A DNA stretch of 64,000 bases. It comes from Shimia sp. SK013 (GTDB lineage: Bacteria > Pseudomonadota > Alphaproteobacteria > Rhodobacterales > Rhodobacteraceae). The translations under genes were made by a program, and so were the position numbers. The notes below the pieces were generated by a model, which saw nothing but the letters and a program-made list of their open reading frames with translations, was not told the origin of the DNA and searched no databases. The number at the start of each line of letters is the position of its first letter. The stretch's first letter is position 1. The stretch spans positions 471,137-535,136 of the forward strand of contig NZ_LAJH01000012.1 in the NCBI RefSeq assembly GCF_001292625.1. Direction: 5' to 3'. Positions 43,106 through 52,631 of the stretch are shown here, piece by piece.

Positions 43106-43883
43106 AATGTATCAAGACAAAGTGGTGATGATCACCGGTGCCGCAAGTGGGTTTGGCGCGATGGCCGCCCAGAAATTTGCTGATCAGGGCGCAAAGCTGG
43201 GCCTGTCAGACGTAAACGGCGAGAAGTTGACCGAGGTGGCCGAAGGGCTGCGCACGCAAGGCTTTGAGGTTGTCGCTGACGTGGTCAATGTCGCGGATGA
43301 GGCCCAAGTCAAAGCGCATGTCGACAATATCGCAGCCGCGTTTGGCACGATCCATGTGGGTATCAACAATGCTGGTATTGGTCATGACGTGCGACCTATG
43401 CATTACCTGACCACCGAAGATTTTGACCTGATGATGGATGTGAACGCCAAAGGCGTGTTCCTGTGCATGAAATATCAGATCCCGTTGATGCAGGCCCACG
43501 GGCAGGGCGCGATTTTGAACACCGCCTCCGCTGCTGGTTTGATGGGCGCAGGACATTTGTCGCTTTATGCGGCGGCCAAACACGCAGTTGTTGGTCTGAC
43601 CAAGGCGGTCGCGGACGAAAACGCCAAACGCGGCATCCGCGTCAACGCGTTGTGTCCGTCGTTCTCGGCCACGCCTATGGTCGAGGAAATGGCCGACATC
43701 GTGGGCGATCGTTCGGGCTTGTCACGCGAGGATGCGTTTAACCATATCGCCAGCCGCGTGCCGATGGGGCGCGTGTCCAAACCCGAAGAAGTGGTTCAGG
43801 CGATGTTGTGGATCAACGCGCCGGAAAACAGCTTTATGACCGGTCAAGCGATCGCCATCGATGGCGGCCTCAGCGCGGTCTGA
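43098..43883 (+). CDS. SDR-family oxidoreductase
   Basis: This is a 261-residue classical SDR with TGAASGFG, NNAG, the catalytic Ser in NTASAAGLMG and YAAAKHA (Tyr and Lys intact), plus NSFMTGQAIAIDGG at the C terminus. The start is taken as GTG 43098, which has GGAGG nine bases upstream, rather than ATG 43107. It overlaps the phosphotransferase stop at 43105, indicating coupling. It probably oxidises or reduces a hydroxyacyl intermediate of the same pathway. Confidence 0.9.
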   Translation: MDKMYQDKVVMITGAASGFGAMAAQKFADQGAKLGLSDVNGEKLTEVAEGLRTQGFEVVADVVNVADEAQVKAHVDNIAAAFGTIHVGINNAGIGHDVRPMHYLTTEDFDLMMDVNAKGVFLCMKYQIPLMQAHGQGAILNTASAAGLMGAGHLSLYAAAKHAVVGLTKAVADENAKRGIRVNALCPSFSATPMVEEMADIVGDRSGLSREDAFNHIASRVPMGRVSKPEEVVQAMLWINAPENSFMTGQAIAIDGGLSAV

Positions 43884-43957
43884 CCCCATGCCGCGTGCCT
43901 GCTTTTATCTGGCGCGCGGTTTGCCAATCTCTGTTGATGTAAAGGCTACGTTTTTTG

Positions 43958-44377
43958 ATGTCGCACGCCCCACTTGACCCCGCGCTTGATGAGGCGCCCT
44001 ACGAGCTGCAAAAGCACCTCGGCTTCAACCTCACCCATTGGGATGTGGATTACGCACGACTGGAATTGCCGATCGCACCCCATCTGATGAATCGCGCGGG
44101 CATTCCACATGGCGGCATCTATGCGACGCTTTTGGACACAGTCATGGGGTTTGGAGGTTGCTTTACTGGCGATCCAAATCACAAGAAACTGGCGCTTACC
44201 CTGTCGCTGACCACCAACTTTCTCAGCCGGCCAAAAGGGCAGGGGCTGATTGCCGAAGGTTGGCGCACAGGCGGCGGCAAGCGCACCTTCTTTGCCGAAG
44301 GCACCATTACAGAGGAGACCGGAGAAGTCATTGCGCGCGGCAGTGGTGCGTTCCGCTATCGCGACACCCGGCTTTAG
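43958..44377 (+). CDS. PaaI-family hot-dog thioesterase
   Basis: This is a 139-residue single hot-dog domain. The motif NRAGIPHGGIYATLLDTVMG holds the HGG and the catalytic Asp/Glu position, and TLSLTTNFLSRPKGQGLIAEG is the second conserved strand. It hydrolyses an acyl- or aryl-CoA. It lies 74 bp downstream of the SDR and is likely the last gene of this set. Its stop overlaps the convergent aminotransferase stop. Confidence 0.87.
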   Translation: MSHAPLDPALDEAPYELQKHLGFNLTHWDVDYARLELPIAPHLMNRAGIPHGGIYATLLDTVMGFGGCFTGDPNHKKLALTLSLTTNFLSRPKGQGLIAEGWRTGGGKRTFFAEGTITEETGEVIARGSGAFRYRDTRL

Positions 44378-45777
44378 GCCGCCGCGCTGTCCAACTGATC
44401 CCAGTTTCGTGCCAGCTCAGCCACTGAGTTGAGAACAAAATCGACAGTGTTCTCATCCATCAGAACGCTGAGGTTCAGCCGTACAAATCCCGGCTTCTCC
44501 GACCCGTCGCCTGACACGATATTGTCCCGAATGCGTCGGCTGTCGGCATCGGCGATGGCCAACAGATGATGCACATAAGGTCCGGCACAAGAGCAGCCGC
44601 CGCGCGCTTGAATGCCGTAACGATCCGACAGCGCGGTGGTGAACGCATTGTGGTCGATGCGCTGTCCGGCGCTGTCCACCGGCACAAACGAGAGGATCGG
44701 CAACCTCTCGCGCCGGTCCGCTGCCAAAAGGCGGATGTGGGCATGGTCTTTCCAAGCTGAAAACGCTTTCGCCGTCAGTTCTGCGTTGCGTGTGTTCATA
44801 AAATCTTGCCCGATCACGTCTTTTACAATCAACGCCAGGGCGGCGCGGATATCGCCAATCACATTGGGCGTTCCGCCTTCTTCGCGTTGTTCCAGCGAGG
44901 CGACATAGTCGTGCTGGTGGGCGTTCACAAACGCTACGGTGCCGCCGCCGGGGCGGTAGGGCACGTTGGCTTGTACCGTGTCGCGACGCAGGATCAGAAC
45001 ACCACTCGCGCCAGGGCCGCCTACGAATTTGTGCGGAGAAAACACCAACGCGTCGATGTTCACCTGTGTCTCTGGCGACATTTGCATCGCAAGATACGGT
45101 CCGCCACCCGCGTAATCCCACACAATTTTTGCGCCAGCAGCTTTTGCAATCCGCGTCACGTCAGCAACGTCTGTGATGACGCCTGTGACATTTGCGGCTG
45201 CGCTCATCGAGACAAACACGCGGCCACGTTCGGTGTATTTGTCGAGTTCTGATTGCAAGGCATCAAGGTCAGGGCCCGCTTCGACGCCCTCGGGGATTTC
45301 CACCACCAATGCACCGCTTTCGCGCCATGGCAACAGGTTGGAATGATGCTCATAGGGGCCGACCAGAACGGTGTCACCGGGCTTGACGCTCCAAAGATGT
45401 ACCAACTGGTTCAAACCGGTTGTGGCGCCGCTTCCGGAGAAAATCACAGCGTGTTCATCACGATTGGCACCACACAGCCGTGCCACGCTCTCTCGCGCTG
45501 CCTCGCGCAGCGTTGTCATTTTGGCACCGCAAAACGAGGCTTTGGTGTGGGTGTTGGCATAATAGGGCAACACCTCCTCCATCACGAAACTCTCCACTTG
45601 GCTGAGGGCCCGTCCGGACGCAACATAATCGGCATAAATCAACCGCTGCACCCCAAACGGGCCCTCTATCTGGATGTTCGAACCAATCACCCCCCGGCAC
45701 AGAGCGTTATGAGCTGATGGCGTCGCGGCCCTCAGCGTTGCTGCAAATTTATCAAATGCATCGATCTGTTTTCGCAT
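44374..45777 (-). CDS. Class V aminotransferase-fold PLP enzyme (cysteine desulfurase-like)
   Basis: This is a 467-residue PLP enzyme. IYADYVASGRALS and VIFSGSGATTGLNQLV are typical openings, the PLP aspartate is in VWDYAGGGPYLAM, and the Schiff-base Lys is in FSPHKFVGGPGASGVLI. A Cys-rich loop (RGGCSCAG) sits near residue 385 where cysteine desulfurases carry the reactive Cys, though its spacing differs. It may be a desulfurase, a selenocysteine lyase-like enzyme or a cysteate/taurine-type lyase. It is divergent from an Lrp regulator. ATG 45777 follows GGATAGAACG. The frame upstream to 45960 overlaps the promoter region. Confidence 0.85.
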   Translation of the reverse strand: MRKQIDAFDKFAATLRAATPSAHNALCRGVIGSNIQIEGPFGVQRLIYADYVASGRALSQVESFVMEEVLPYYANTHTKASFCGAKMTTLREAARESVARLCGANRDEHAVIFSGSGATTGLNQLVHLWSVKPGDTVLVGPYEHHSNLLPWRESGALVVEIPEGVEAGPDLDALQSELDKYTERGRVFVSMSAAANVTGVITDVADVTRIAKAAGAKIVWDYAGGGPYLAMQMSPETQVNIDALVFSPHKFVGGPGASGVLILRRDTVQANVPYRPGGGTVAFVNAHQHDYVASLEQREEGGTPNVIGDIRAALALIVKDVIGQDFMNTRNAELTAKAFSAWKDHAHIRLLAADRRERLPILSFVPVDSAGQRIDHNAFTTALSDRYGIQARGGCSCAGPYVHHLLAIADADSRRIRDNIVSGDGSEKPGFVRLNLSVLMDENTVDFVLNSVAELARNWDQLDSAAA

Positions 45778-45909
45778 CGTTCTATCCAGTGTTTTTGGTC
45801 GCCAATTGCGACCGTTCCTAAGTGGTGAGGCAAAGATAGCCGCTGTTTGGTAAAGAAACTTCACCCATTTGATATGGAAACTTCGAAATTTTTGTGTCAT
45901 ATGATCGAA

Positions 45910-46389
45910 ATGAGGGAGAATTTTGACAATATTGATCGACGCATTCTGGATTTCCTGCAACGGGACGCCTCGTTGTCTCAGCGTGCACTGGGGGAACAGG
46001 TCGGCCTGTCGCAGAATGCGCTTTGGCGGCGGCTAAAGCGGTTGGAAGACAGTGGTGTCTTGCAAGGCAGTCATATGCAGGTTGATGCAGCGAAGCTTGG
46101 GCTGGATTTGACGGTGTTTGTTATGGTGCGCACGCGTAACCATTCGATGGACTGGGCCGAAGGGTTTCGCAAACACGTTGCGCTGATCCCTCAGGTCATT
46201 GAAATGCACCGCATTGGCGGCGATTGGGACTATATGCTCAAGATTGTGACCACCGGCATGTCCGGTTACGACGCGGTCTATCAACGCCTGACCACGGGGT
46301 ATGAATTGGACACTGTAACCGGCTATTTCGCCATGGAAACCATGCTTGAGGGGCGTCCGCTGGATGTTTTTGACGGCGTCGCGCGCTAA
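45910..46389 (+). CDS. Lrp/AsnC-family transcriptional regulator
   Basis: This has about 159 residues. The N-terminal helix-turn-helix is NIDRRILDFLQRDASLSQRA then VGLSQNALWRRLKRLEDSGV, and the C-terminal RAM ligand domain includes PQVIEMHRIGGDWDYMLKI. Regulators of this type sense amino acids. The divergent PLP enzyme is the probable target. The start could be 45910, 45901 or, less likely, 45847. None has a clear ribosome-binding site. Confidence 0.87.
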   Translation: MRENFDNIDRRILDFLQRDASLSQRALGEQVGLSQNALWRRLKRLEDSGVLQGSHMQVDAAKLGLDLTVFVMVRTRNHSMDWAEGFRKHVALIPQVIEMHRIGGDWDYMLKIVTTGMSGYDAVYQRLTTGYELDTVTGYFAMETMLEGRPLDVFDGVAR

Positions 46390-46440
46390 ATCCTGTTCGA
46401 TATTGTCATGAAACTTTCACTGCGAAGCGCGAAAAGGCTC

Positions 46441-46484
46441 TTGCAGTTTTCTCTATTTATCCATAATTCGTGAAATATGGATAA
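46441..46484 (+). promoter_or_regulatory. arsR promoter and operator overlapping the start codon
   Basis: A 9-bp inverted repeat TTATCCATA (46457-46465) and TATGGATAA (46476-46484), separated by 10 nt, includes the arsR ATG (46477) in its right arm. TTGCAG (46441-46446) with a 17-bp spacer to TAATTC, or 15 bp to CATAAT, gives a promoter whose start falls at or next to the ATG. ArsR dimers bind such repeats and release on As(III). Confidence 0.65.
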
Positions 46485-46803
46485 GACAGATGCCCTTTCC
46501 GCTTTTGCGGCGCTTAGTCAGGAAACACGACTGGATGTGTTTCGCCTTTTGATCGAGGCGGGAGATGCAGGTCTTGTCGCCGGAGAGATTGCTGAAACAC
46601 TCGACGTGAAACAAAACACGTTGTCGGCCAATCTTTCGGTGCTGTTGCATGCGAAGCTGGTCAAAAACCAACGCGAAGGACGGGCGATCCGCTATTTCGC
46701 GAACACCTCAGGGTTGCAGGGCCTGCTGGGATATTTGTTGGAAGACTGTTGTGGCGGCCGACCGGACCTGTGCCGACCGCTGATCGAAAACTTGACGTGC
46801 TAA
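46477..46803 (+). CDS. arsR: ArsR-family arsenic-responsive repressor
   Basis: This is a 108-residue winged-helix metalloregulator: FAALSQETRLDVFRLLIEAG, then LDVKQNTLSANLSVLLHAKLV as recognition helix, and wing EGRAIRYFA. The arsenite site appears to be C-terminal: Cys91-Cys92 and Cys99 (EDCCGGRPDLC) plus Cys108. This differs from the helix-alpha3 CVCDLC site of E. coli ArsR and matches the other known C-terminal Cys arrangement. It is first in an operon with arsC, acr3, gapdh and arsJ. No Shine-Dalgarno precedes the ATG, which overlaps its operator. Confidence 0.94.
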   Translation: MDKTDALSAFAALSQETRLDVFRLLIEAGDAGLVAGEIAETLDVKQNTLSANLSVLLHAKLVKNQREGRAIRYFANTSGLQGLLGYLLEDCCGGRPDLCRPLIENLTC

Positions 46804-46823
46804 GTCTGTAAGGAGCCAAGGCA

Positions 46824-47372
46824 ATGGCAGGCAAAATCTACAATGTATTGTTTCTCTGTACCGGAAATTCGGCGCGCTCACTGATGGCTGAGGCCATAAT
46901 GCAGCGTGAAGGGAGTGGCCGTTTTAAAGCGTTTTCAGCGGGCTCAAAGCCGCGTAGCAAACCGCACCCCTATACGCTTGAACTTTTAAGCGGTCTTAAC
47001 CACGACACGTCTTTTGCGAGATCTAAGGGCTGGGAAGAATTCGCCGCGCCAGATGCGCCGCAGATGGATTTCGTGTTTACGGTTTGTGACCAAACCGCTG
47101 CCGAAGAATGCCCCGCATGGCCGGGACGACCGATGTCGGCGCATTGGGGGCTGCCGGATCCGGCGAGTTTTGAGGGCACAGACGCCGAAAGGCGGGTCGC
47201 TTTTTCGGAAACGTATCGCATGCTGCGAAACCGCATTTCGATTTTTGCAAACCTTCCGGTTGATGGACTTGACCGCGTGGCCCTCAAAAAAGACCTTGAT
47301 AAAATCGGACGCGACAATGGCGAGGATCTTCTGGCCGCTATTCGCCTTCAGATGGGGAAAGCCAATGACTGA
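46824..47372 (+). CDS. arsC: Arsenate reductase, low-molecular-weight phosphatase fold
   Basis: This is a 182-residue thiol-dependent arsenate reductase. The P-loop is LCTGNSARS with Cys12 and Arg18 (CX5R). Resolving cysteines are likely Cys88 (TVCDQ) and Cys96 (EECPAWPG), and the catalytic Asp112 is in GLPDPAS. This reduces arsenate to arsenite for export by Acr3. The ATG follows AAGGAG, 20 bp after arsR. The 3' end overlaps the acr3 start by 8 bp. Confidence 0.93.
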   Translation: MAGKIYNVLFLCTGNSARSLMAEAIMQREGSGRFKAFSAGSKPRSKPHPYTLELLSGLNHDTSFARSKGWEEFAAPDAPQMDFVFTVCDQTAAEECPAWPGRPMSAHWGLPDPASFEGTDAERRVAFSETYRMLRNRISIFANLPVDGLDRVALKKDLDKIGRDNGEDLLAAIRLQMGKAND

Positions 47373-48423
47373 TCACGCGACTCAGGCTGAGGCGGGTCTT
47401 GGTACATTTGAACGATTGCTGTCGCTTTGGGTGGCCATTGCCATCGGTGCGGGGTTGTTGCTCGGAAGTGTATTTCCTAGCGTTTTTGAGGGGTTGGCCG
47501 GCTTTGAAATGGCGTCGGTCAACTTGCCGGTCGCCATTCTGATCTGGGCGATGGTTTATCCGATGATGATTGGCATCGACTTTGGTGCGCTGTCTGATGT
47601 TGGCCGTAAGCCCAAGGGGTTGGTGATCACGGTCGTTGTAAACTGGCTGATCAAGCCTTTTACAATGGCGGCACTCGGCGTGCTGTTCTTTGAGTATATC
47701 TTTGCGCCCTGGATCGATCCCCAAACCGCGAGCGAATACCTCGCTGGTGTGATCTTGCTGGGGGCTGCGCCTTGTACGGCGATGGTGTTTGTCTGGTCCA
47801 ACTTGGTACGGGGCGACGCGAACTACACATTGGTGCAGGTCAGCGTAAATGACATCATCATGGTTTTTGCTTTTGCGCCGATTGTCGCGTTTTTATTGGG
47901 CGTAACTGACATCACGGTGCCTTGGGAAACGCTGATCCTGTCGGTGGTTTTGTATATCTTGCTGCCGTTGGTAGCTGGCTACATCACCCGCAAACGCTTG
48001 ATGGGGCAGGGCGGGGAAGCCGCTGTTGACGCCTTTCGTAACAGACTGCGTCCGGCCTCCGTTGGGGGACTGTTGCTAACGGTTGTTTTGCTCTTCGGCT
48101 TTCAGGCGCAGGTGATCCTGTCGCAACCGCTCAATATTGTGCTGATCGCGGTGCCGCTGATGATCCAGACTTATGGCATCTTCTTCATAGCGTATGGTGC
48201 CGCAAAACTGTGGAAAGTTCCGTTTGAGGTCGCCGCTCCCTGTGCCTTGATCGGGACGTCAAACTTCTTTGAATTGGCTGTCGCCGTGGCGATCTCGCTC
48301 TTTGGATTGGGCTCGGGTGCCGCGCTTGCCACCGTTGTGGGCGTTCTGGTCGAAGTGCCAGTGATGCTCAGTCTTGTTGCATTTGCCAACCGCACGCGCG
48401 GCTGGTTCCCCTCACAAACCTAA
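47365..48423 (+). CDS. acr3: Arsenite efflux permease Acr3
   Basis: This is a 352-residue inner-membrane protein with ten hydrophobic helices of the bile/arsenite/riboflavin transporter superfamily. Typical stretches are [38 protein letters not shown] and the conserved Cys in [17 protein letters not shown], plus [31 protein letters not shown] C-terminal helices. It exports arsenite using the proton motive force. The start is the ATG at 47365 inside the arsC end. The longer frame from 47014 merely reads through arsC. Confidence 0.95.
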   Translation: MTDHATQAEAGLGTFERLLSLWVAIAIGAGLLLGSVFPSVFEGLAGFEMASVNLPVAILIWAMVYPMMIGIDFGALSDVGRKPKGLVITVVVNWLIKPFTMAALGVLFFEYIFAPWIDPQTASEYLAGVILLGAAPCTAMVFVWSNLVRGDANYTLVQVSVNDIIMVFAFAPIVAFLLGVTDITVPWETLILSVVLYILLPLVAGYITRKRLMGQGGEAAVDAFRNRLRPASVGGLLLTVVLLFGFQAQVILSQPLNIVLIAVPLMIQTYGIFFIAYGAAKLWKVPFEVAAPCALIGTSNFFELAVAVAISLFGLGSGAALATVVGVLVEVPVMLSLVAFANRTRGWFPSQT

Positions 48424-48436
48424 AGGACCGCACCTT

Positions 48437-49447
48437 ATGACCAAAATCGCAATCAACGGCCTTGGCCGTATGGGTAAATTGGTAATGCGCAGCTTCTTTG
48501 ATCTTGGCATTGATGCCGAAATTGTATTGCTGAATGATCCGGTGGGTGACGCCGAACTGCACGCGCATCTGCTGGAATTTGACACCGTGCATGGCCGTTG
48601 GCGGGCCGATTTCGCGTTTGATGCCGACAGCATCACCGTTGACGGTCACCAAATGCGCAAAACCGCCGCTTGGAAACTCGAGGATCTGCCACTCGCGGAA
48701 CTTGGCGTTGATCTGGTGGTGGACTGCACCGGTGCGTTTAAGTCCAACGCCAAGTTGCAGCCCTATTTTGACGCTGGCGTGAAAAAGGTCGTGGTGTCGG
48801 CACCCGTCAAGGAAGACGATGTCGCCAATATTGTCATGGGTGTGAACGACGCCATTTATGACGCCGCGACCCACAAGGTTGTGACGGCGGCATCCTGCAC
48901 CACCAACTGCATCGCGCCAGTGGTCAAGTTGATCCGTGATAAACTTGGCATTGAGCAGGCCAGCTTTACGACTATTCACGACGTGACCAACACGCAGGTG
49001 ATTGTCGATAAGGCCCACAAAGACCCACGCCGTGCACGGTCAGCGTTGAATTCGCTGATCCCGACCACCACAGGATCTGCCAAAGCTATCATCCAGATTT
49101 TCCCGGATATGGAGGGCAGGATCGACGGCACCGCCGTGCGCGTGCCGCTGCTGAATGCGTCCCTCACTGACATGGTGTTTGACGTCAGCCGCGACACTTC
49201 AGTGGAAGAGGTCAACGGCTTCTTCGCCGAAGCCGCCGCAGGCGAGCTGGACGGCATTTTGGGTTACGAAACCCGTCCGCTGGTCAGCTGCGATTTCACC
49301 AACGATGACCGTTCAACCATTGTGGACGCGCTCTCGACACGTGTGGTGAACGGCAAACACGTCAAAATCTATGCGTGGTATGACAACGAGTGGGGTTATG
49401 CTTTCCGCTTGGCCGACGTGACCCGAATGGTGCTTGCGAGTCTTTAA
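48437..49447 (+). CDS. ArsJ-associated glyceraldehyde-3-phosphate dehydrogenase
   Basis: This is a 336-residue GAPDH: the NAD site is INGLGRMGK (7-13), catalytic Cys154 is in ASCTTNC, and the substrate-binding HDVTNTQ, RAARSAL-like RRARSALNSLIPTTTGSAK and WYDNEWGY segments are seen. In ars operons this dedicated enzyme combines glyceraldehyde-3-phosphate with arsenate to make 1-arseno-3-phosphoglycerate, which ArsJ extrudes. The neighbour arsJ directly downstream supports that role rather than central glycolysis. The ATG at 48437 follows AAAGGACC, 13 bp after acr3. Confidence 0.93.
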   Translation: MTKIAINGLGRMGKLVMRSFFDLGIDAEIVLLNDPVGDAELHAHLLEFDTVHGRWRADFAFDADSITVDGHQMRKTAAWKLEDLPLAELGVDLVVDCTGAFKSNAKLQPYFDAGVKKVVVSAPVKEDDVANIVMGVNDAIYDAATHKVVTAASCTTNCIAPVVKLIRDKLGIEQASFTTIHDVTNTQVIVDKAHKDPRRARSALNSLIPTTTGSAKAIIQIFPDMEGRIDGTAVRVPLLNASLTDMVFDVSRDTSVEEVNGFFAEAAAGELDGILGYETRPLVSCDFTNDDRSTIVDALSTRVVNGKHVKIYAWYDNEWGYAFRLADVTRMVLASL

Positions 49448-49494
49448 TTCTGGAGGTTCGTGCCAGGCACGGGCCGCGCTGCTGAGTGAGTTTG

Positions 49495-50763
49495 ATGACC
49501 GACACACAGATCAAAACGCCCGACCCAAAGCCTGACGGCCTTGCCGCCTATGTTACCGTCACTGCCGCCTATTGGGCCTTTATGCTGACGGACGGCGCGC
49601 TCAGGATGCTGGTGTTGTTGCATTTTAACGGTCTGGGCTTCTCGCCGATCCAGTTGGCCTATCTGTTCCTGCTCTATGAGGTCATGGGCATCGTCACAAA
49701 CCTCTCCGCCGGTTGGATCGCGGCGCGTTTTGGGCTGACTTCGACGTTATACGCCGGTCTCACCATCCAAATCCTCGCGCTGATCGCGTTGGCACAGCTT
49801 GACCCAGCGTGGGGCATCGCTGCCTCGGTGATCTTTGTGATGTGCGTGCAAGGCGCGTCGGGCGTCGCCAAAGATCTGTCAAAAATGTCGTCCAAATCAG
49901 CGGTCAAACTGCTGGCCCCCAAAGATGACGGCGGCCTGTTTCGCTGGGTGGCGCTGCTGACGGGGTCCAAAAACGCCGTCAAAGGCTGCGGCTTTTTCCT
50001 TGGCGCGGCCCTGCTGGCAATCTGGGGCTTTCAGGCCTCGGTCTGGGGCATGGCGATCATCCTTGTGGTGATTCTGGTCGGCGTCGTGATCTTTATGCCC
50101 ACTGGTCTGCCGCAAGGCTCCAAGGCGGCCAAATTCTCGCAGGTGTTTTCCAAAGACAAAAACGTCAACCGCCTGAGCCTCGCCCGCATGTTCCTGTTTG
50201 GCGCGCGGGACGTGTGGTTTGTGGTCGGCATCCCTGTCTATTTCAACGCAGTGCTGTCGGATGGCACCGCCGAGGGCCGCCGCGAGGCATTCTTTATCAT
50301 CGGCATCTTCATGGCGGTCTGGATCATCCTTTACGGCGCGGTTCAGGCCAACGCGCCGCGTATCCTCAAAGCGGCCACCGCTACGACGGACGAAATCACC
50401 GCTAAAGCCATCAATTGGGTCGGTTATCTGACGCTGGTGCCGTTGGTGCTGACGGGGGCTGTCCTGATGCTGGACACATCACTGACCCTCACATCCATCC
50501 TGATCATCGGTCTGCTGGTGTTTGGCTTTATCTTCGCGGTGAATTCAGCAGTTCACAGCTATCTGATCCTCGCGTTCACCTCGGATGAGCGTGTGACCAT
50601 GGATGTGGGGTTCTACTATATGTCCAATGCGGCCGGCCGGCTCATCGGCACACTATTGTCTGGTGTCAGCTATCAGGTCGGTGGCCTGCCTTTGTGTCTG
50701 TCAACAGCGGCTGTCATGGCGGGCCTCAGCTGGCTTGCCGCCCGCCGCCTGCAAAAAGACTAA
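49495..50763 (+). CDS. arsJ: Organoarsenical efflux MFS transporter ArsJ
   Basis: This is a 422-residue major facilitator protein with about 12 helices. It is distinguished by MLTDGALRMLVLLHFNGLGF, FLLYEVMGIVTNLSAGWIA and GVAKDLSKMSSKSAVKLLAP, the last a conserved cytoplasmic loop of ArsJ. It exports 1-arseno-3-phosphoglycerate, which breaks down outside to arsenate. It follows the GAPDH gene by 47 bp. The ATG at 49495 is used; GTG at 49486 is an alternative. This is the end of the ars operon. The next gene is convergent 5 bp away. Confidence 0.93.
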   Translation: MTDTQIKTPDPKPDGLAAYVTVTAAYWAFMLTDGALRMLVLLHFNGLGFSPIQLAYLFLLYEVMGIVTNLSAGWIAARFGLTSTLYAGLTIQILALIALAQLDPAWGIAASVIFVMCVQGASGVAKDLSKMSSKSAVKLLAPKDDGGLFRWVALLTGSKNAVKGCGFFLGAALLAIWGFQASVWGMAIILVVILVGVVIFMPTGLPQGSKAAKFSQVFSKDKNVNRLSLARMFLFGARDVWFVVGIPVYFNAVLSDGTAEGRREAFFIIGIFMAVWIILYGAVQANAPRILKAATATTDEITAKAINWVGYLTLVPLVLTGAVLMLDTSLTLTSILIIGLLVFGFIFAVNSAVHSYLILAFTSDERVTMDVGFYYMSNAAGRLIGTLLSGVSYQVGGLPLCLSTAAVMAGLSWLAARRLQKD

Positions 50764-50768
50764 CCGGA

Positions 50769-52427
50769 TTAGACGGGCTCCGCCTCGGGGTGTAGCGCGG
50801 TGTTCAGCCATTCCAGATCTTCTGGCAATGCCAGCCGGTTGATTGACACAGAAGGCCCTTTTGGCAAGCTTTCAGCAGCTTTTCGTGCCGCATCCAGACC
50901 GGGCAAGTCTTGCGCTTTTTCACATGCCAACGCTTTCAACAATTGCAATCCACGATCCGTTGGCCGCAGGTCAGCCGCCTGACACGCGTTGTCATGGGCC
51001 TTTTCAAATTGCCCGGCACCAAGGAAAACGCGTGCATTGAAACACAGTCGATTGACACGAAACGGGTCTGCGCTGCCCATTTCCTCATAGACCGACAGCG
51101 CGTCGGCAGCGGCAGCATAGTTTCCCTCAAGAAACGCTTTTTGCGCTATCAAATCGACAACGCCGATGAAATTCGGGTTGATCTCGCGCGAGCGCGCGAT
51201 ATCCGATGCTGCGCCAGCGAGATCGCGCTGCACCTTGAGCCGGTAAGCCCCGCGCGCCCAGAACACAAAATCACTGGTTGGGCATGCCTCAACCGCGATG
51301 TCCAGTTCCTGCGCCATCTCGGCCAGCTTTTGAGGGTCTTCTTTTGCGAAATGGACGGACCACAAATTCAGCCTGCTTTGCGCACGCATGGCCAAGGACA
51401 TGCCATCATTGGGGCTAAGCAAGACCGCACGGTCCAATGCCTCAAACCCTTTTTCCCAGCTTTCCAGCGATTGTTTGAAAAACAGAGTCGCAGCGCGGGC
51501 GCGCAATTCCGACACGCTCAGCTGGTTGATGCTCAGATGGGCCATCCGGTCGCCGTCGCGAGATATGGTCTGGATGCGCACGTCGCCTTCCATGCGCGGC
51601 ATCAGCTCATCCACAAAGGCAAAGGGATCGGTCGGGTCGCCCTCGTAGGTGCCGGTCCACAGGGTGCTCATGTCTTCACGCAGAATAAGCGACAGGGTGA
51701 ATCGCGCCCGTGCGCCTGACACCCGCAACCGTCCACGGATCAAATAGATTGGCGGCGTGATTTCCAGACTGTCTGCATCCACTGTGGCGACGCCGGTTCG
51801 TTTGAAAGACAGATGCACCAACCCGTCATGCAGATCCTGCGCAATCGCGGCGATCTCTGGAGTATCCGGTGCGGCGGCAAAACTCTCAAACCCAACAGAC
51901 GGCAAATCGCCCGCGTTTGGCGCTGTGGTCAAGTTGGCCGGCCGCCATTGATACAGGCGAATAGGTTTGGCGATATTTTTGAGGTTGAACACCCCAACAT
52001 CGTTCAGCTCTTTTTGACGCGATTCAGACAATTGGCGAAACAGGTCTTCGGAGAACATGGCACCACCTGGAGGCGCTTCGGTCTCGATGCGCTGGGCGAT
52101 ATTGACGCCATTGCCATAAAAATCGGCCTCATCTTCGACGATCTCGCCGATGTGACAACCAATACGCAGTTTGATGACCTCATGTTCGGCAAGGCTGCTT
52201 TGCACCTCTTCGGCGCAATCCAAAGCGGCCTCAACACCGGGAAAGGACAAAATCCAGCCGTCGCCCATGCGCTTGAGCACCTCGCCACCATGCGTGGCTG
52301 CAACGGGTTCCAGATGCTTTTTGCGCAGTTCTTGCACACTGGCCACCGCCAATGCCTCATTCTCACCCATCAAGGCGGAATAGCCGACAAGATCGGCGCA
52401 CATCAATGTTGTCAAACGGCGTTGCAT
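50769..52427 (-). CDS. Class III adenylate/guanylate cyclase with C-terminal TPR-like region
   Basis: This is about 552 residues long. A class III cyclase domain fills about 1-170, with metal Asp12 in MCADLVGYSAL and Asp56 in RMGDGWILSF. Further on are GCHIGEIVEDEADFYGNGVN and AQRIETEA. A region of about 175-300 resembles the TolB-like/sensor segment of similar cyclases, and about 310-552 is helical with tetratricopeptide-like repeats. It makes cAMP or cGMP in the cytoplasm. The start at 52427 has AGGGAAAA upstream; 52445, 52460 and 52523 are in-frame alternatives. A cNMP-binding protein is encoded 8 kb away. Confidence 0.87.
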   Translation of the reverse strand: MQRRLTTLMCADLVGYSALMGENEALAVASVQELRKKHLEPVAATHGGEVLKRMGDGWILSFPGVEAALDCAEEVQSSLAEHEVIKLRIGCHIGEIVEDEADFYGNGVNIAQRIETEAPPGGAMFSEDLFRQLSESRQKELNDVGVFNLKNIAKPIRLYQWRPANLTTAPNAGDLPSVGFESFAAAPDTPEIAAIAQDLHDGLVHLSFKRTGVATVDADSLEITPPIYLIRGRLRVSGARARFTLSLILREDMSTLWTGTYEGDPTDPFAFVDELMPRMEGDVRIQTISRDGDRMAHLSINQLSVSELRARAATLFFKQSLESWEKGFEALDRAVLLSPNDGMSLAMRAQSRLNLWSVHFAKEDPQKLAEMAQELDIAVEACPTSDFVFWARGAYRLKVQRDLAGAASDIARSREINPNFIGVVDLIAQKAFLEGNYAAAADALSVYEEMGSADPFRVNRLCFNARVFLGAGQFEKAHDNACQAADLRPTDRGLQLLKALACEKAQDLPGLDAARKAAESLPKGPSVSINRLALPEDLEWLNTALHPEAEPV

Positions 52428-52631
52428 GGCTGTTTTCCCTGACATTTTACGGCCCAACATACATGGATACGGGTCCACCCTCAAACTTGTCCAGAATCTT
52501 GGGTCCGGCAAGGGCCGCTTCAAGGGGTATACACGAATAAAGTAAACCCGTGAGTTCAGGTCAGGGCCATTCGTTTAGGTTTCAATGTGGGCGCATCACG
52601 TCATGGCCCTGTTTAACGTGATGCTCGGTGA

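Noticed and set aside
47014..47364. N-terminal extension of Acr3
   Set aside because: This stretch is the arsC gene in another frame; Acr3 begins at the ATG overlapping the arsC end.
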